Shown piece by piece: positions 1 to 5,758 of a stretch of DNA of 5,758 nt. The DNA lies in NCBI GenBank assembly GCA_027058345.1, contig JALUTC010000059.1:1-5758 (forward strand). The letters run 5' to 3'. Under the pieces are notes generated by a model. It saw nothing but the letters and a program-made list of their open reading frames with translations, was not told where the DNA came from and ran no database searches. Position 1 is the first letter of the stretch; each line of letters opens with the position of its first letter. Source of the stretch: an archaeon. GTDB lineage: Archaea > Hydrothermarchaeota > Hydrothermarchaeia > JALTZZ01 > JALUTC01. The position numbers were made by a program, and so were the translations under genes.

Positions 1-921
1 ATTTTCAACCAACGTTTTTATTTCCTCACATTTACAACTCTCGAAAAGTTCAATACCATATCTTCCTTCGGATAATTCCTTTATATAAGAAGATAACCTC
101 ACTATCGGTTTTATAATATCTCTATTGATATATAAATAAGCAACTATAAATACAATGAAATATATTAATGAAAATATTAAATATTGTTTAATTATTGAGT
201 TTAAATTTCCGATAGTGTATGGGTTATATCTTACTAACAGGGAGACATTGAGTTTTCTATACAACTCCTTTTTTCTCTCTATTATATTTTTTCCATAAAC
301 ATCTACACCATTATCCATTAATACCTTACCATTGCATAGAATAGCAATGTAAAAACTCTTCACATTCTCTATAATATTTTTTAGTTCATTATTTTCAACT
401 AAAATGCTTCCAGATAACACGCCAACTATATTTCCATGATAATCATATACAGGTACGGAAACAACAAATATATAATTACCAGTCTTTGCTAAAAACGGTT
501 CTGAAATATATATCTTGCCCTTAATAGCTTCTCTAAAGTATTCTCTAAATGAGAAGTTCTTTCCTATTAAATCTGGTCTTTCTGGTTCGGTAACGAGAAC
601 CCTCATAATGCCAGAACTGTCTATGAATGAAAATCCGTGAAATATCTTCACATTCTCTCTAAAAGATTTTAATATTTTTGAAATTTCCTCATAATTAGAT
701 TCCTTGAATGCTTTTAAATCTGAAAGATATAAAAGATTTGACACGGCTTGATCAAGAAGATTTTGAAAGTAATTGGACAATACATTTACAGTAATTGATA
801 TGTCTTCTTCAACACGTTGAACAACAATATTCTTTACATTTTCGTAATAAAGATAAAAGAGAAGTGAAAATGCAATATATAACAATAAGCCTGTTAATAT
901 TATTTCATGTCTTATTTTCAT
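1..921 (-). CDS. Membrane sensor protein with extracytoplasmic dCache-like domain and HAMP start (C-terminus outside window)
   Basis: The frame is open from an ATG at 919-921 to the left edge, giving 307 residues with no stop, so this is the N-terminal part of a longer protein. Residues 8-26 form a first membrane helix. Residues about 30-240 are an extracytoplasmic region, and 247-265 a second helix. The segment from about 266 (RDIIKPIVRLSSYIKELSEG) resembles the start of a HAMP linker. The external part looks like a double Cache domain: residues 118-131 (DLIGKNFSFREYFR), then 'YISEPF' (138-143) and 'VVSVPVYD..GNIVGVLSGSI' (153-173) are typical of that fold. Such proteins bind small extracellular ligands and signal to a kinase, cyclase or chemotaxis domain. 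The output domain is not visible, so the type of receptor is unknown. The typical amino-acid-binding R-x-W signature of dCache_1 is not apparent. An unusual C-x-C (Cys296, Cys298) lies within the HAMP-like region. The gene follows moeA on the same strand after an 81-nt gap. Confidence 0.85.
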   Translation of the reverse strand, partial: MKIRHEIILTGLLLYIAFSLLFYLYYENVKNIVVQRVEEDISITVNVLSNYFQNLLDQAVSNLLYLSDLKAFKESNYEEISKILKSFRENVKIFHGFSFIDSSGIMRVLVTEPERPDLIGKNFSFREYFREAIKGKIYISEPFLAKTGNYIFVVSVPVYDYHGNIVGVLSGSILVENNELKNIIENVKSFYIAILCNGKVLMDNGVDVYGKNIIERKKELYRKLNVSLLVRYNPYTIGNLNSIIKQYLIFSLIYFIVFIVAYLYINRDIIKPIVRLSSYIKELSEGRYGIELFESCKCEEIKTLVEN

Positions 922-935
922 ATTTAAATTAATTG

Positions 936-951
936 TTTAAGAATTTAAGAA
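936..951. repeat. Perfect tandem 8-bp repeat in the sensor-gene leader (possible operator)
   Basis: TTTAAGAA occurs twice head to tail at 936-943 and 944-951, 15 to 30 nt upstream of the sensor start. Read on the gene's own strand this is TTCTTAAA twice. The same 8-mer is found twice upstream of moeA (3005-3023). The position, around the expected transcription start, would suit a regulator site. That role is inference, because the tract is AT-rich and short repeats can arise by chance. Confidence 0.4.
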
Positions 952-960
952 TATTTCTAA

Positions 961-974
961 AATTAATATTAAAG
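961..974 (-). promoter_or_regulatory. Candidate TATA box for the sensor gene
   Basis: On the minus strand this reads CTTTAATATTAATT, a TATA-like stretch centred about 47 nt upstream of the sensor ATG. With usual archaeal spacing (TATA about 26 nt before the start site), transcription would begin near 942, inside the tandem repeat, leaving a leader of about 20 nt. The base composition makes false matches common, so this is only a candidate. The sensor may instead be co-transcribed with moeA. Confidence 0.3.
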
Positions 975-989
975 GGTTGTTAAAATTGT

Positions 990-996
990 AAAAAAA
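990..996 (-). terminator. Possible archaeal oligo-T terminator after moeA
   Basis: A run of seven T on the minus strand begins 6 nt after the moeA stop codon. Archaeal RNA polymerase commonly terminates at oligo-T runs without a hairpin, and no stem-loop is seen here. It could separate moeA from the downstream sensor, or let some transcripts through. Confidence 0.4.
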
Positions 997-1002
997 TAAT
1001 AT

Positions 1003-2985
1003 TTATACAGGTTTATGTATAATTTTTCCCGTATCCTCCAATATCTTAAATCCAGGTATCTTTTCTAACTCATTCTTAAATTCTTCAGATTTCAATATCT
1101 CAATAAATTTCTTCACATGCTTCTTGTCAATCTTATTCTTTGGTATAACGAAATCATATATCTCTTCCTTTATAGGTATAAAGTCTAAATCATACATTCT
1201 TGCAACAGCCTCTATCGCTAATCCAGCATCAGCTTTACCCATAGCAACTGCAGCCGCAACTGCAGAATGAGTTTTTGCTTCAATCTCATATCCCTTTATG
1301 TTCTTAACCAATTCCTTAAAATCTATCCCCTTTCTTTCAGCAATTTCTCTCAATTTGAGGTCTAATAATACTCTAGTTCCAGAGCCTTTATTCCTATTTA
1401 TTATCCTAACATCATCTCTTAAAAAATCTTCCAACGATTTTATATTCTTTGGATTTCCCTTCTTAACAACTATTCCCTGCATCCTTCCATAACCTCTAAT
1501 CAAATAAACCTTGTCCTCTAAACCATACAATTTTATAAATGGTAAATTATATTCATTTGTTTTTTCATCTATTAAATGAGTTCCTGAAATGTCAGATTCG
1601 AATCTCTTTGCTGCCATGAGACCAGAAGTAGAACCAACATTTATAACCTTTGCATATGTAGGCATATACTTATTCATTATATTCAATAAAATGTCAACTC
1701 CTATACAATGACTTCCTATTATCACTAAATCTGCAGGTCTCAATTTTTCACTTAATAAATAAACATCTACCTCCGTATCTTGATGCAACATCTCAACATT
1801 CTCCGGTATTACTATATATCCATCTGCTAAGGAAAATGTAGATATTGCACCAGAACCTGTTGATACTGGATATGCCGATACAGAATTTTCTCCAGTTACT
1901 ATGTGAACAAACTTAAACTCTCTTCTACCTTTTTCGGAGAATATTTTTGTTGCAATTCTTGCCCTTATTTTTTTAACCTCTCTTTCAGGTAATCCTGACA
2001 AATATCTTATAACAGGTGCGACGAGTAAATCGAATATTAATAGACATGATGTAGGATATCCCGGTAATCCTACGAATAATTTATCACGAATCCTTCCTAT
2101 AACTGTTGGCTTTCCTGGTTTAACTGCAATACCATGTACATATATTTTACCTATTCTTTCGACAACCTTGTATATTAAGTCTCCAACACCTGCAGAAGTT
2201 CCGCCCGATGTTAAAATTATATCATAATCTTTTTCAGCAACACTGTTTAAAACATGTTCCATCTCCCTTTCATCGTCTTTCACAACTCCAACTATATCTG
2301 GAATTCCACCATTTTCTAAAACTCTGGAATATAAAGAGTAAGAATTTATATCATATAACTTTCCATAAACAAGTTTCTCTCCAGGACTTATTATTTCATC
2401 TCCTGTTGAGATAATTGCAACCTTTGGTTTTTTGTAAACCTTAATTCTAGTTCTTCCTATTGCTGATAGCAATGCTATTTCTCTAGAAGTTATAAATGTT
2501 CCCTTTCTTAACAATAATTCTCCTGCTCTAATATCACTACCAGCATGTGTAACATTTTCTCCTGGTGAAACCGGTCTATAAATTAGAACCTTATTCCCTC
2601 TTACATCTGCATATTCAACCATTACAACAGCATTTGCATTTTTAGGCAAAGGTGCGCCGGTAGCAATTCCGTATGTTTTACCTTCGGATATTTCATACAA
2701 ATTTGTATCTCCTGCCTTTATATAACCTAAGAGTTCTAATTCTACAGGTCTTTCCTCATCAGCATAGAACGTATCCTTTGCAATCACCGCAAATCCATCC
2801 ATTGCTGCTCTATCAAAATGTGGTACATCTATATTTGAAATTACATCCTCTGCCAACACTCTATACAAAGCATCTTTTATATGAACTTCTTCAATCTTCC
2901 TGTCAATTTTTAACTCCTTCCTTATATTTTCAATCGTTTCAATGGCTTCATCAACGGATACGACTTTATGGAATTCCTTTATCAT
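1003..2985 (-). CDS. moeA: Molybdopterin molybdenumtransferase MoeA fused to a C-terminal PBP-like domain
   Basis: This 660-residue protein should insert molybdate (or tungstate) into adenylylated molybdopterin, the last step in making Moco/Wco, in the cytoplasm. Residues 1-180 are the MoeA N-terminal and linker domains, with the signature DRAAMDGFAV at 58-67. Residues about 185-330 are the MogA-like MPT-binding domain, with STGDE (193-197), TSGGTSAGVGD (259-269), KPGKP (289-293) and GLPGYPTSC (306-314). Residues about 335-412 are MoeA domain IV. Residues about 415-660 are an extra periplasmic-binding-protein-like domain (PF12727 type), with GSHCIGVD (424-431), RNKGSGTRVLLD (531-542) and the Ala-rich AVAAAVAMGKADAG (575-588). 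The fusion is common in archaea and in some bacteria. The extra domain may bind the oxyanion or another ligand, but its role is not settled. All MoeA motifs are intact. The ATG at 2983-2985 suits the family N-terminus, and no clear Shine-Dalgarno precedes it. The gene diverges from the ATP-cone gene. Confidence 0.95.
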   Translation of the reverse strand: MIKEFHKVVSVDEAIETIENIRKELKIDRKIEEVHIKDALYRVLAEDVISNIDVPHFDRAAMDGFAVIAKDTFYADEERPVELELLGYIKAGDTNLYEISEGKTYGIATGAPLPKNANAVVMVEYADVRGNKVLIYRPVSPGENVTHAGSDIRAGELLLRKGTFITSREIALLSAIGRTRIKVYKKPKVAIISTGDEIISPGEKLVYGKLYDINSYSLYSRVLENGGIPDIVGVVKDDEREMEHVLNSVAEKDYDIILTSGGTSAGVGDLIYKVVERIGKIYVHGIAVKPGKPTVIGRIRDKLFVGLPGYPTSCLLIFDLLVAPVIRYLSGLPEREVKKIRARIATKIFSEKGRREFKFVHIVTGENSVSAYPVSTGSGAISTFSLADGYIVIPENVEMLHQDTEVDVYLLSEKLRPADLVIIGSHCIGVDILLNIMNKYMPTYAKVINVGSTSGLMAAKRFESDISGTHLIDEKTNEYNLPFIKLYGLEDKVYLIRGYGRMQGIVVKKGNPKNIKSLEDFLRDDVRIINRNKGSGTRVLLDLKLREIAERKGIDFKELVKNIKGYEIEAKTHSAVAAAVAMGKADAGLAIEAVARMYDLDFIPIKEEIYDFVIPKNKIDKKHVKKFIEILKSEEFKNELEKIPGFKILEDTGKIIHKPV

Positions 2986-3004
2986 ATAACTCTTTATTTT
3001 ATTC

Positions 3005-3028
3005 TTCTTAAATGTTTCTTAAACATTT
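3005..3028. promoter_or_regulatory. Direct repeat plus inverted repeat in the moeA/ATP-cone divergent region (possible operator)
   Basis: Two copies of TTCTTAAA begin at 3005 and 3016, one 11-bp helical step apart (TTCTTAAATGT then TTCTTAAACAT). Overlapping them is a perfect 8-bp inverted repeat, AAATGTTT (3010-3017) and AAACATTT (3021-3028), with a 3-nt centre. The block lies 20 to 43 nt upstream of the moeA ATG and about 70 to 95 nt upstream of the ATP-cone ATG, so a bound protein could affect either gene. The 10-mer TTCTTAAACA also occurs in the sensor leader. The arrangement resembles an operator for a dimeric regulator. The hairpin reading is weaker because its stem is AT-rich. Confidence 0.45.
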
Positions 3029-3038
3029 TAATTTACAT

Positions 3039-3058
3039 CTAAAGAATTATAAATATAT
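3039..3058 (+). promoter_or_regulatory. Candidate BRE/TATA promoter for the plus-strand operon
   Basis: An A-rich BRE-like stretch (CTAAAGAA) is followed by TTATAAATATAT at 3047-3058. With usual archaeal spacing, transcription would start near 3079, giving a leader of about 20 nt before the ATG at 3099. The element is nearly symmetrical (GAATTATAAATATATTC), so it could also drive moeA on the other strand, but the BRE-like sequence favours the plus direction. This is inferred from composition and position only. Confidence 0.45.
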
Positions 3059-3098
3059 TCAAAAATGCTTACATCTTTTAATAATTTTTATATTAGTT

Positions 3099-3383
3099 AT
3101 GATTGAAGTTATTAAACGTGATGGTAGAAGAGAGCCATTCGTTTATGAGAAGGTTGTTGTTAGCATATTAAAAACTGGTGCAGATATTGATGTAGCTAGA
3201 AAAATTGCAAAGATAATTGAGGGAGAATTACTTGCCAAGAATGTTAAGGAGATAACTGCAAAGGAATTAACCAAAAGAATTTTAGAACTATTAAAGAAGG
3301 AGAATGAAGAATGGTATAAAAATTGGATTATATTTGATAGAGCTGTCAAAAGAAGAAAAACCGAAGAAGAATTGAAAGAATAA
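3099..3383 (+). CDS. Small stand-alone ATP-cone domain protein
   Basis: The 94-residue product is almost entirely one ATP-cone domain, a nucleotide-binding module that senses ATP/dATP in ribonucleotide reductases and in the repressor NrdR. It begins with the classic VIKRDGRREPFVYEKV (residues 4-19), followed by SILKTGAD, the helix ARKIAKIIEGEL, ITAKELTKRILELL and a charged C-terminal helix (FDRAVKRRKTEEELKE). It lacks the N-terminal zinc ribbon of NrdR and no Cys pairs lie upstream, so it is not a normal NrdR. It is also not part of a reductase. It may be a free nucleotide sensor or a partner of another protein; that is inference. The ATG at 3099 is chosen because the domain starts right after it. 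An in-frame extension to 3012 adds only an AT-rich, non-conserved-looking stretch that crosses the likely promoter. It is the first gene of the plus-strand cluster. Confidence 0.85.
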   Translation: MIEVIKRDGRREPFVYEKVVVSILKTGADIDVARKIAKIIEGELLAKNVKEITAKELTKRILELLKKENEEWYKNWIIFDRAVKRRKTEEELKE

Positions 3384-3408
3384 ATCTCTTTACTTATTTT
3401 TTATTTGT
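3384..3408 (+). terminator. T-rich spacer between ATP-cone and GH130 genes (weak terminator candidate)
   Basis: The 25-nt gap is pyrimidine-rich and contains six consecutive T (3397-3402), which could act as a partial archaeal terminator. It has no Shine-Dalgarno for the following gene and no good TATA box at the distance expected for leaderless transcription. Read-through into the GH130 gene seems more likely than full termination. Confidence 0.25.
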
Positions 3409-4509
3409 ATGTACAAAGAACATTCGGTATGTAATAGGATTTATAATATTAGAGAATTTAAAACAACAGATATCGTTAAGAGATTGGGAATATTAACACC
3501 AAAGAATATTCATCTAAGAAACTTTCCAATTGATACTCCGCACGCAATATTTAATGCTACAGGTATTAAAGAAAATGATATCGTTGAAGTGTATGCAAGA
3601 ATAATCACAGGATATTACATGTATATATCAGCGATTGTTAAAATCGAAATATTACTGGATGATATTTTATCAGGAATGGTTAGCAATACACATTATTCTG
3701 CAGAAATAGTAATAAAGCCAGACGTTAAACAAGATATATATGGATGCGAGGATCCTAGAGCTTTCACATTGGATAATGAACAATACATGATATATACAGG
3801 TAGAACAATATGGTACTTCAATCCGGTTGTTAGAAAAGAGAGAACATTGCCGGTTCTTGCATATAAGAATAAAGATTTATGGGAAAAAATATGCGTTTTT
3901 GTTCATGATGAAAAATTTAGAGAGAATGTCATAAGTGATAAAGATTCAATACTCGTAAAGATTGATGATAAACTACTTCTATTACATAGGCCCCATGTTA
4001 TATTAAGGGATGGAACGGAATCTCATTTATGTACGGTGAGCGAATTCGATGTAAATATACTTGAGAGAATTAAGAATAAGAAGGATAAAAAACATACGCT
4101 GGATGAAGTTGTAATAAAAAATCCAACGATAATAATGAAGGAATCAGAATTCGAGGTAAAAATAGGATGGGGGACACCACCGGTTGAATTGTCAAAAAAC
4201 AAATATATAATGCTACTCCACGGCGTCGATAAATACATCGAAGCATATAGAGCATTTGCAGCATTGTTCGAATATAGAAAGGATGAGGGTTTTGTACCTA
4301 TTGCAATTACTAAAGAATATATCTTCGAACCAAAAGAAATCTACGAAATATACGGTGATAGACCTTACGTCGTATTTCCATGTGGTCTTATAAAGATAAA
4401 TAAGAATGAACTCTTGATAATATACGGTGCTGCAGATTACTTCACAGGATTCGGATTATTACGTATCGATGACCTTCTATCTATATTAGATAAGGGAAAT
4501 CTTGAATAA
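3409..4509 (+). CDS. GH130-family glycosidase / beta-mannoside phosphorylase-like protein
   Basis: The 366-residue protein has the motif order of the five-bladed beta-propeller family GH130 (formerly DUF377). Members mostly phosphorolyse beta-mannosides to mannose 1-phosphate, and some are hydrolases. Visible motifs are AIFNATGI (46-53), a VYARIITGY strand (61-69), GCEDPR (112-117, with Asp115 at the position of the family's catalytic acid), HRPH (193-196), GWGTPP (253-258), LLHGV (269-273), VVFPCG (321-326) and IIYGAAD (337-343). The catalytic EDPR and the HG motif that helps bind phosphate are present, so it looks active. The exact substrate, and phosphorolysis versus hydrolysis, cannot be read from the sequence. 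No signal peptide is seen, so it should act in the cytoplasm on internal or imported mannosides or glycan parts. Length is normal for the family. It starts 25 nt after the ATP-cone stop and ends 4 nt before the RNase Z ATG. Confidence 0.88.
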   Translation: MYKEHSVCNRIYNIREFKTTDIVKRLGILTPKNIHLRNFPIDTPHAIFNATGIKENDIVEVYARIITGYYMYISAIVKIEILLDDILSGMVSNTHYSAEIVIKPDVKQDIYGCEDPRAFTLDNEQYMIYTGRTIWYFNPVVRKERTLPVLAYKNKDLWEKICVFVHDEKFRENVISDKDSILVKIDDKLLLLHRPHVILRDGTESHLCTVSEFDVNILERIKNKKDKKHTLDEVVIKNPTIIMKESEFEVKIGWGTPPVELSKNKYIMLLHGVDKYIEAYRAFAALFEYRKDEGFVPIAITKEYIFEPKEIYEIYGDRPYVVFPCGLIKINKNELLIIYGAADYFTGFGLLRIDDLLSILDKGNLE

Positions 4510-4516
4510 CCTTATG
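4492..4516 (+). promoter_or_regulatory. Start-site region of RNase Z: ATG 4514 versus TTG 4502
   Basis: Two in-frame starts are possible. The ATG at 4514 gives MKIVFLGTGG, the usual N-terminus of RNase Z, and lies 4 nt after the GH130 stop (4507-4509). The TTG at 4502 adds only four residues (MNNL), overlaps the GH130 gene by 8 nt, and follows a purine-rich AAGGGA (4492-4497) at short spacing. AAGGGA is a poor match to the archaeal anti-SD sequence and also encodes part of GH130. The ATG is preferred, and either start implies translational coupling. Confidence 0.5.
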
Positions 4517-5440
4517 AAAATAGTATTCCTTGGAACTGGAGGATCCGTGCCAACAAAGGATAGAAACCATATATCAATAGCACTAATATACGAGGGAGAA
4601 ATTATATTATTAGATTGTGGTGAGGGTACGCAGAGACAAATGATAAAAGCGAAGCTAAGCATGATGAAGGTTTCAAAAATCTTCATATCACATTTTCATG
4701 GAGACCATTTTCTAGGATTATTTGGGTTAATACAATCGATGTCATTTTTTGGTAGAAATAAACCCTTATACATTTTTGGTCCAAAAGGTATAGATAAAAT
4801 AGTAGAAATAGCTAGGGAATTAAGCATATACGAAATAAATTTCGATATAATACCTGTAGAAATTTACGATGGATTCTCTCTTGAAGAAAAATCTTACAGA
4901 ATTATATGTAAAAAGGTTGATCACTCGATAGAAACTTATGCAATAATCTTTGAGGAAAAGAAAGGTAGAGGTATTGATAAGGAGAAAATAAAATCTCTTG
5001 GAATAAAACCAGGACCATGGTTGAGGGAGTTGAAAGAAGGTAAAACGATAGTTTATAATGGAAAAATTATAACACCTGACATGGTTTTGGGAGAGGAAAA
5101 AAAAGGTATAAGAGTTGTATATACATCTGATACAAGACCTACAAATGTTATTGCAAATTATATAAAAGATTCAATACTAATACATGATGCTACTTTCGAT
5201 GATAGTTTAAGACTTGAAGCCTATCAAAAATATCATTCAACGGCAAAACAGGCTGCAGAAATTGCGAGGAGATTTAATGCAAGACATTTATTCTTAATAC
5301 ATATAAGCTCTAGATATAAGGATGTTTCATACCTTGAAGATGAAGCAAAAAAGATTTTTGAAAATACCACAGCAGCAAGAGATTTAATGGTTGTTGAAAT
5401 AGTTAAGGATAGAATAAACATTGGAAGTATGCAGGATTAA
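4514..5440 (+). CDS. rnz: Ribonuclease Z (tRNA 3' endonuclease)
   Basis: This 308-residue metallo-beta-lactamase-fold enzyme cuts the 3' trailer from precursor tRNAs so that the CCA end can be made. It is the short, dimer-forming RNase Z type (ELAC1-like). Visible motifs are FLGTGGSVPTKDRN (5-18, including the family P-T-K-x-R-N), LDCGEGTQRQM (33-43), the zinc motif HFHGDH (60-65), the His of VDHSIET (His137), SDTRPT (205-210, Asp206), HSTAKQAA (241-248) and the final LIHISSRY (261-268, His263). The insert at about 150-180, with GIKPGPW, matches the flexible arm (exosite) that clamps tRNA. All metal ligands are intact and the length is usual, so it should be active. It is the third gene of the plus-strand cluster, almost touching GH130, which is an unusual partner for a tRNA-processing enzyme. 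No Shine-Dalgarno is evident. Confidence 0.96.
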   Translation: MKIVFLGTGGSVPTKDRNHISIALIYEGEIILLDCGEGTQRQMIKAKLSMMKVSKIFISHFHGDHFLGLFGLIQSMSFFGRNKPLYIFGPKGIDKIVEIARELSIYEINFDIIPVEIYDGFSLEEKSYRIICKKVDHSIETYAIIFEEKKGRGIDKEKIKSLGIKPGPWLRELKEGKTIVYNGKIITPDMVLGEEKKGIRVVYTSDTRPTNVIANYIKDSILIHDATFDDSLRLEAYQKYHSTAKQAAEIARRFNARHLFLIHISSRYKDVSYLEDEAKKIFENTTAARDLMVVEIVKDRINIGSMQD

Positions 5441-5450
5441 TTTTAAAAAT

Positions 5451-5758
5451 ATGTTACTTAAAGATATATTTATCATTTTTACAGTAACGACTATTTCTTC
5501 CATAAACATCATATTACCTGAAGACTTAGCATATTTACACAATACCTTGTATACATTATCAGTACCATTATTGACATTCTTTCTTGCAGCATTCTTGTAT
5601 AAAGGAATGAACGTTAAATCCCCATTGAGAGAGATAATCCTTGCAGTATTATTATATTCTCTCTTCGATTTCTTAGCAGAATTTTCATGGACAATATATG
5701 AAGATATATTGAATGAAGAACCCTTTCCATCAATCGCAGACTTATTCTGGTATATTTC
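5451..5758 (+). CDS. N-terminus of a multi-pass membrane protein, possibly a sensor (truncated by window edge)
   Basis: An ATG at 5451, 10 nt after the RNase Z stop, opens a frame with no stop to the right edge (102 full codons). The visible part holds three probable membrane helices at residues 5-22, 33-50 and 61-80. These are followed by EEPFPSIADLFWYI (89-102). The P-x-P-S-x-A-D-x-x-Y/W pattern after several helices recalls the N-terminal multi-helix sensory modules of some diguanylate cyclases, histidine kinases and related membrane proteins. On that basis it may be a sensor, but no output domain is in view and a plain integral membrane protein is equally possible. It is most likely the fourth gene of the plus-strand cluster. 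There is no recognisable Shine-Dalgarno, and the 10-nt gap (TTTTAAAAAT) leaves no room for its own promoter outside RNase Z. Confidence 0.7.
   Translation, partial: MLLKDIFIIFTVTTISSINIILPEDLAYLHNTLYTLSVPLLTFFLAAFLYKGMNVKSPLREIILAVLLYSLFDFLAEFSWTIYEDILNEEPFPSIADLFWYI

Noticed and set aside
2053..2070. Tyr in GLPGYP of MoeA (usual GLPGNP) as a disabling change
   Set aside because: GLPGYPTS is, as far as I recall, the normal form in archaeal MoeA proteins with the extra PBP-like domain, and all other motifs are intact.
2673..3011. 112-codon open frame on the plus strand opposite moeA
   Set aside because: It is wholly antisense to the well-supported MoeA N-terminal coding region, and its Leu/His/Tyr/Gln-rich translation looks like a shadow of AT-rich coding DNA.
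3085..3095. TTTTTATATTA as TATA box for the ATP-cone gene
   Set aside because: It ends only 3 nt before the ATG, so transcription would begin inside the gene, with no suitable in-frame start downstream.
3012..3098. N-terminal extension of the ATP-cone protein from an upstream ATG
   Set aside because: The 29 added residues have no domain similarity or Cys pairs, and the extension would span the candidate promoter and repeat block.
3099..3383. NrdR repressor
   Set aside because: The zinc-ribbon DNA-binding half is missing; only the ATP-cone is present.
4023..4264. Two overlapping minus-strand open frames opposite the GH130 gene
   Set aside because: Both are antisense to conserved GH130 motifs (GWGTPP, LLHG) and have low-complexity Ser/Phe/Leu translations.
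1..5758. tRNA, rRNA, CRISPR array, insertion sequence or other structured RNA
   Set aside because: No GC-rich island, regularly spaced repeats, transposase or terminal inverted repeats were seen. Spacers are all under 115 nt and AT-rich.

Overview
The window is AT-rich DNA (roughly 30% GC by eye) that looks archaeal, probably from a thermophile. Four things point that way: a MoeA protein fused to a C-terminal periplasmic-binding-like domain, an archaeal-type RNase Z, heavy AGA/ATA codon use, and TATA-type promoter candidates. None of the six gene starts has a convincing GGAGGTGA-type Shine-Dalgarno sequence, which suggests leaderless or SD-independent initiation. I cannot name the genus or order.

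Layout: two genes lie on the minus strand and four on the plus strand, diverging from a control region at 2986-3098. The minus-strand pair is moeA-PBP (1003-2985), for molybdenum/tungsten cofactor maturation, followed by a membrane sensor (1-921). The sensor has an extracytoplasmic double-Cache-like domain and the start of a HAMP segment, and its output domain lies beyond the left edge. The plus-strand run is a 94-residue stand-alone ATP-cone protein (3099-3383), a GH130-like glycoside phosphorylase/hydrolase (3409-4509), RNase Z (4514-5440, 4 nt after the GH130 stop), and the N-terminus of a multi-pass membrane protein (5451-5758), cut by the right edge. The plus-strand genes are 4 to 25 nt apart and are probably one operon.

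How the genes may work together: the minus-strand side joins cofactor assembly to an environmental sensor. Both of those leaders carry two copies of the 8-mer TTCTTAAA, so the two genes may share a regulator. The plus-strand operon mixes nucleotide sensing (ATP-cone), sugar metabolism (GH130) and tRNA 3' processing (RNase Z), an unusual set with no obvious common pathway. I found no tRNA, rRNA, CRISPR array, insertion sequence or GC-rich ncRNA island. Nothing here amounts to a clear undescribed system. The best leads are the shared leader repeats and the ATP-cone/GH130/RNase Z cluster.
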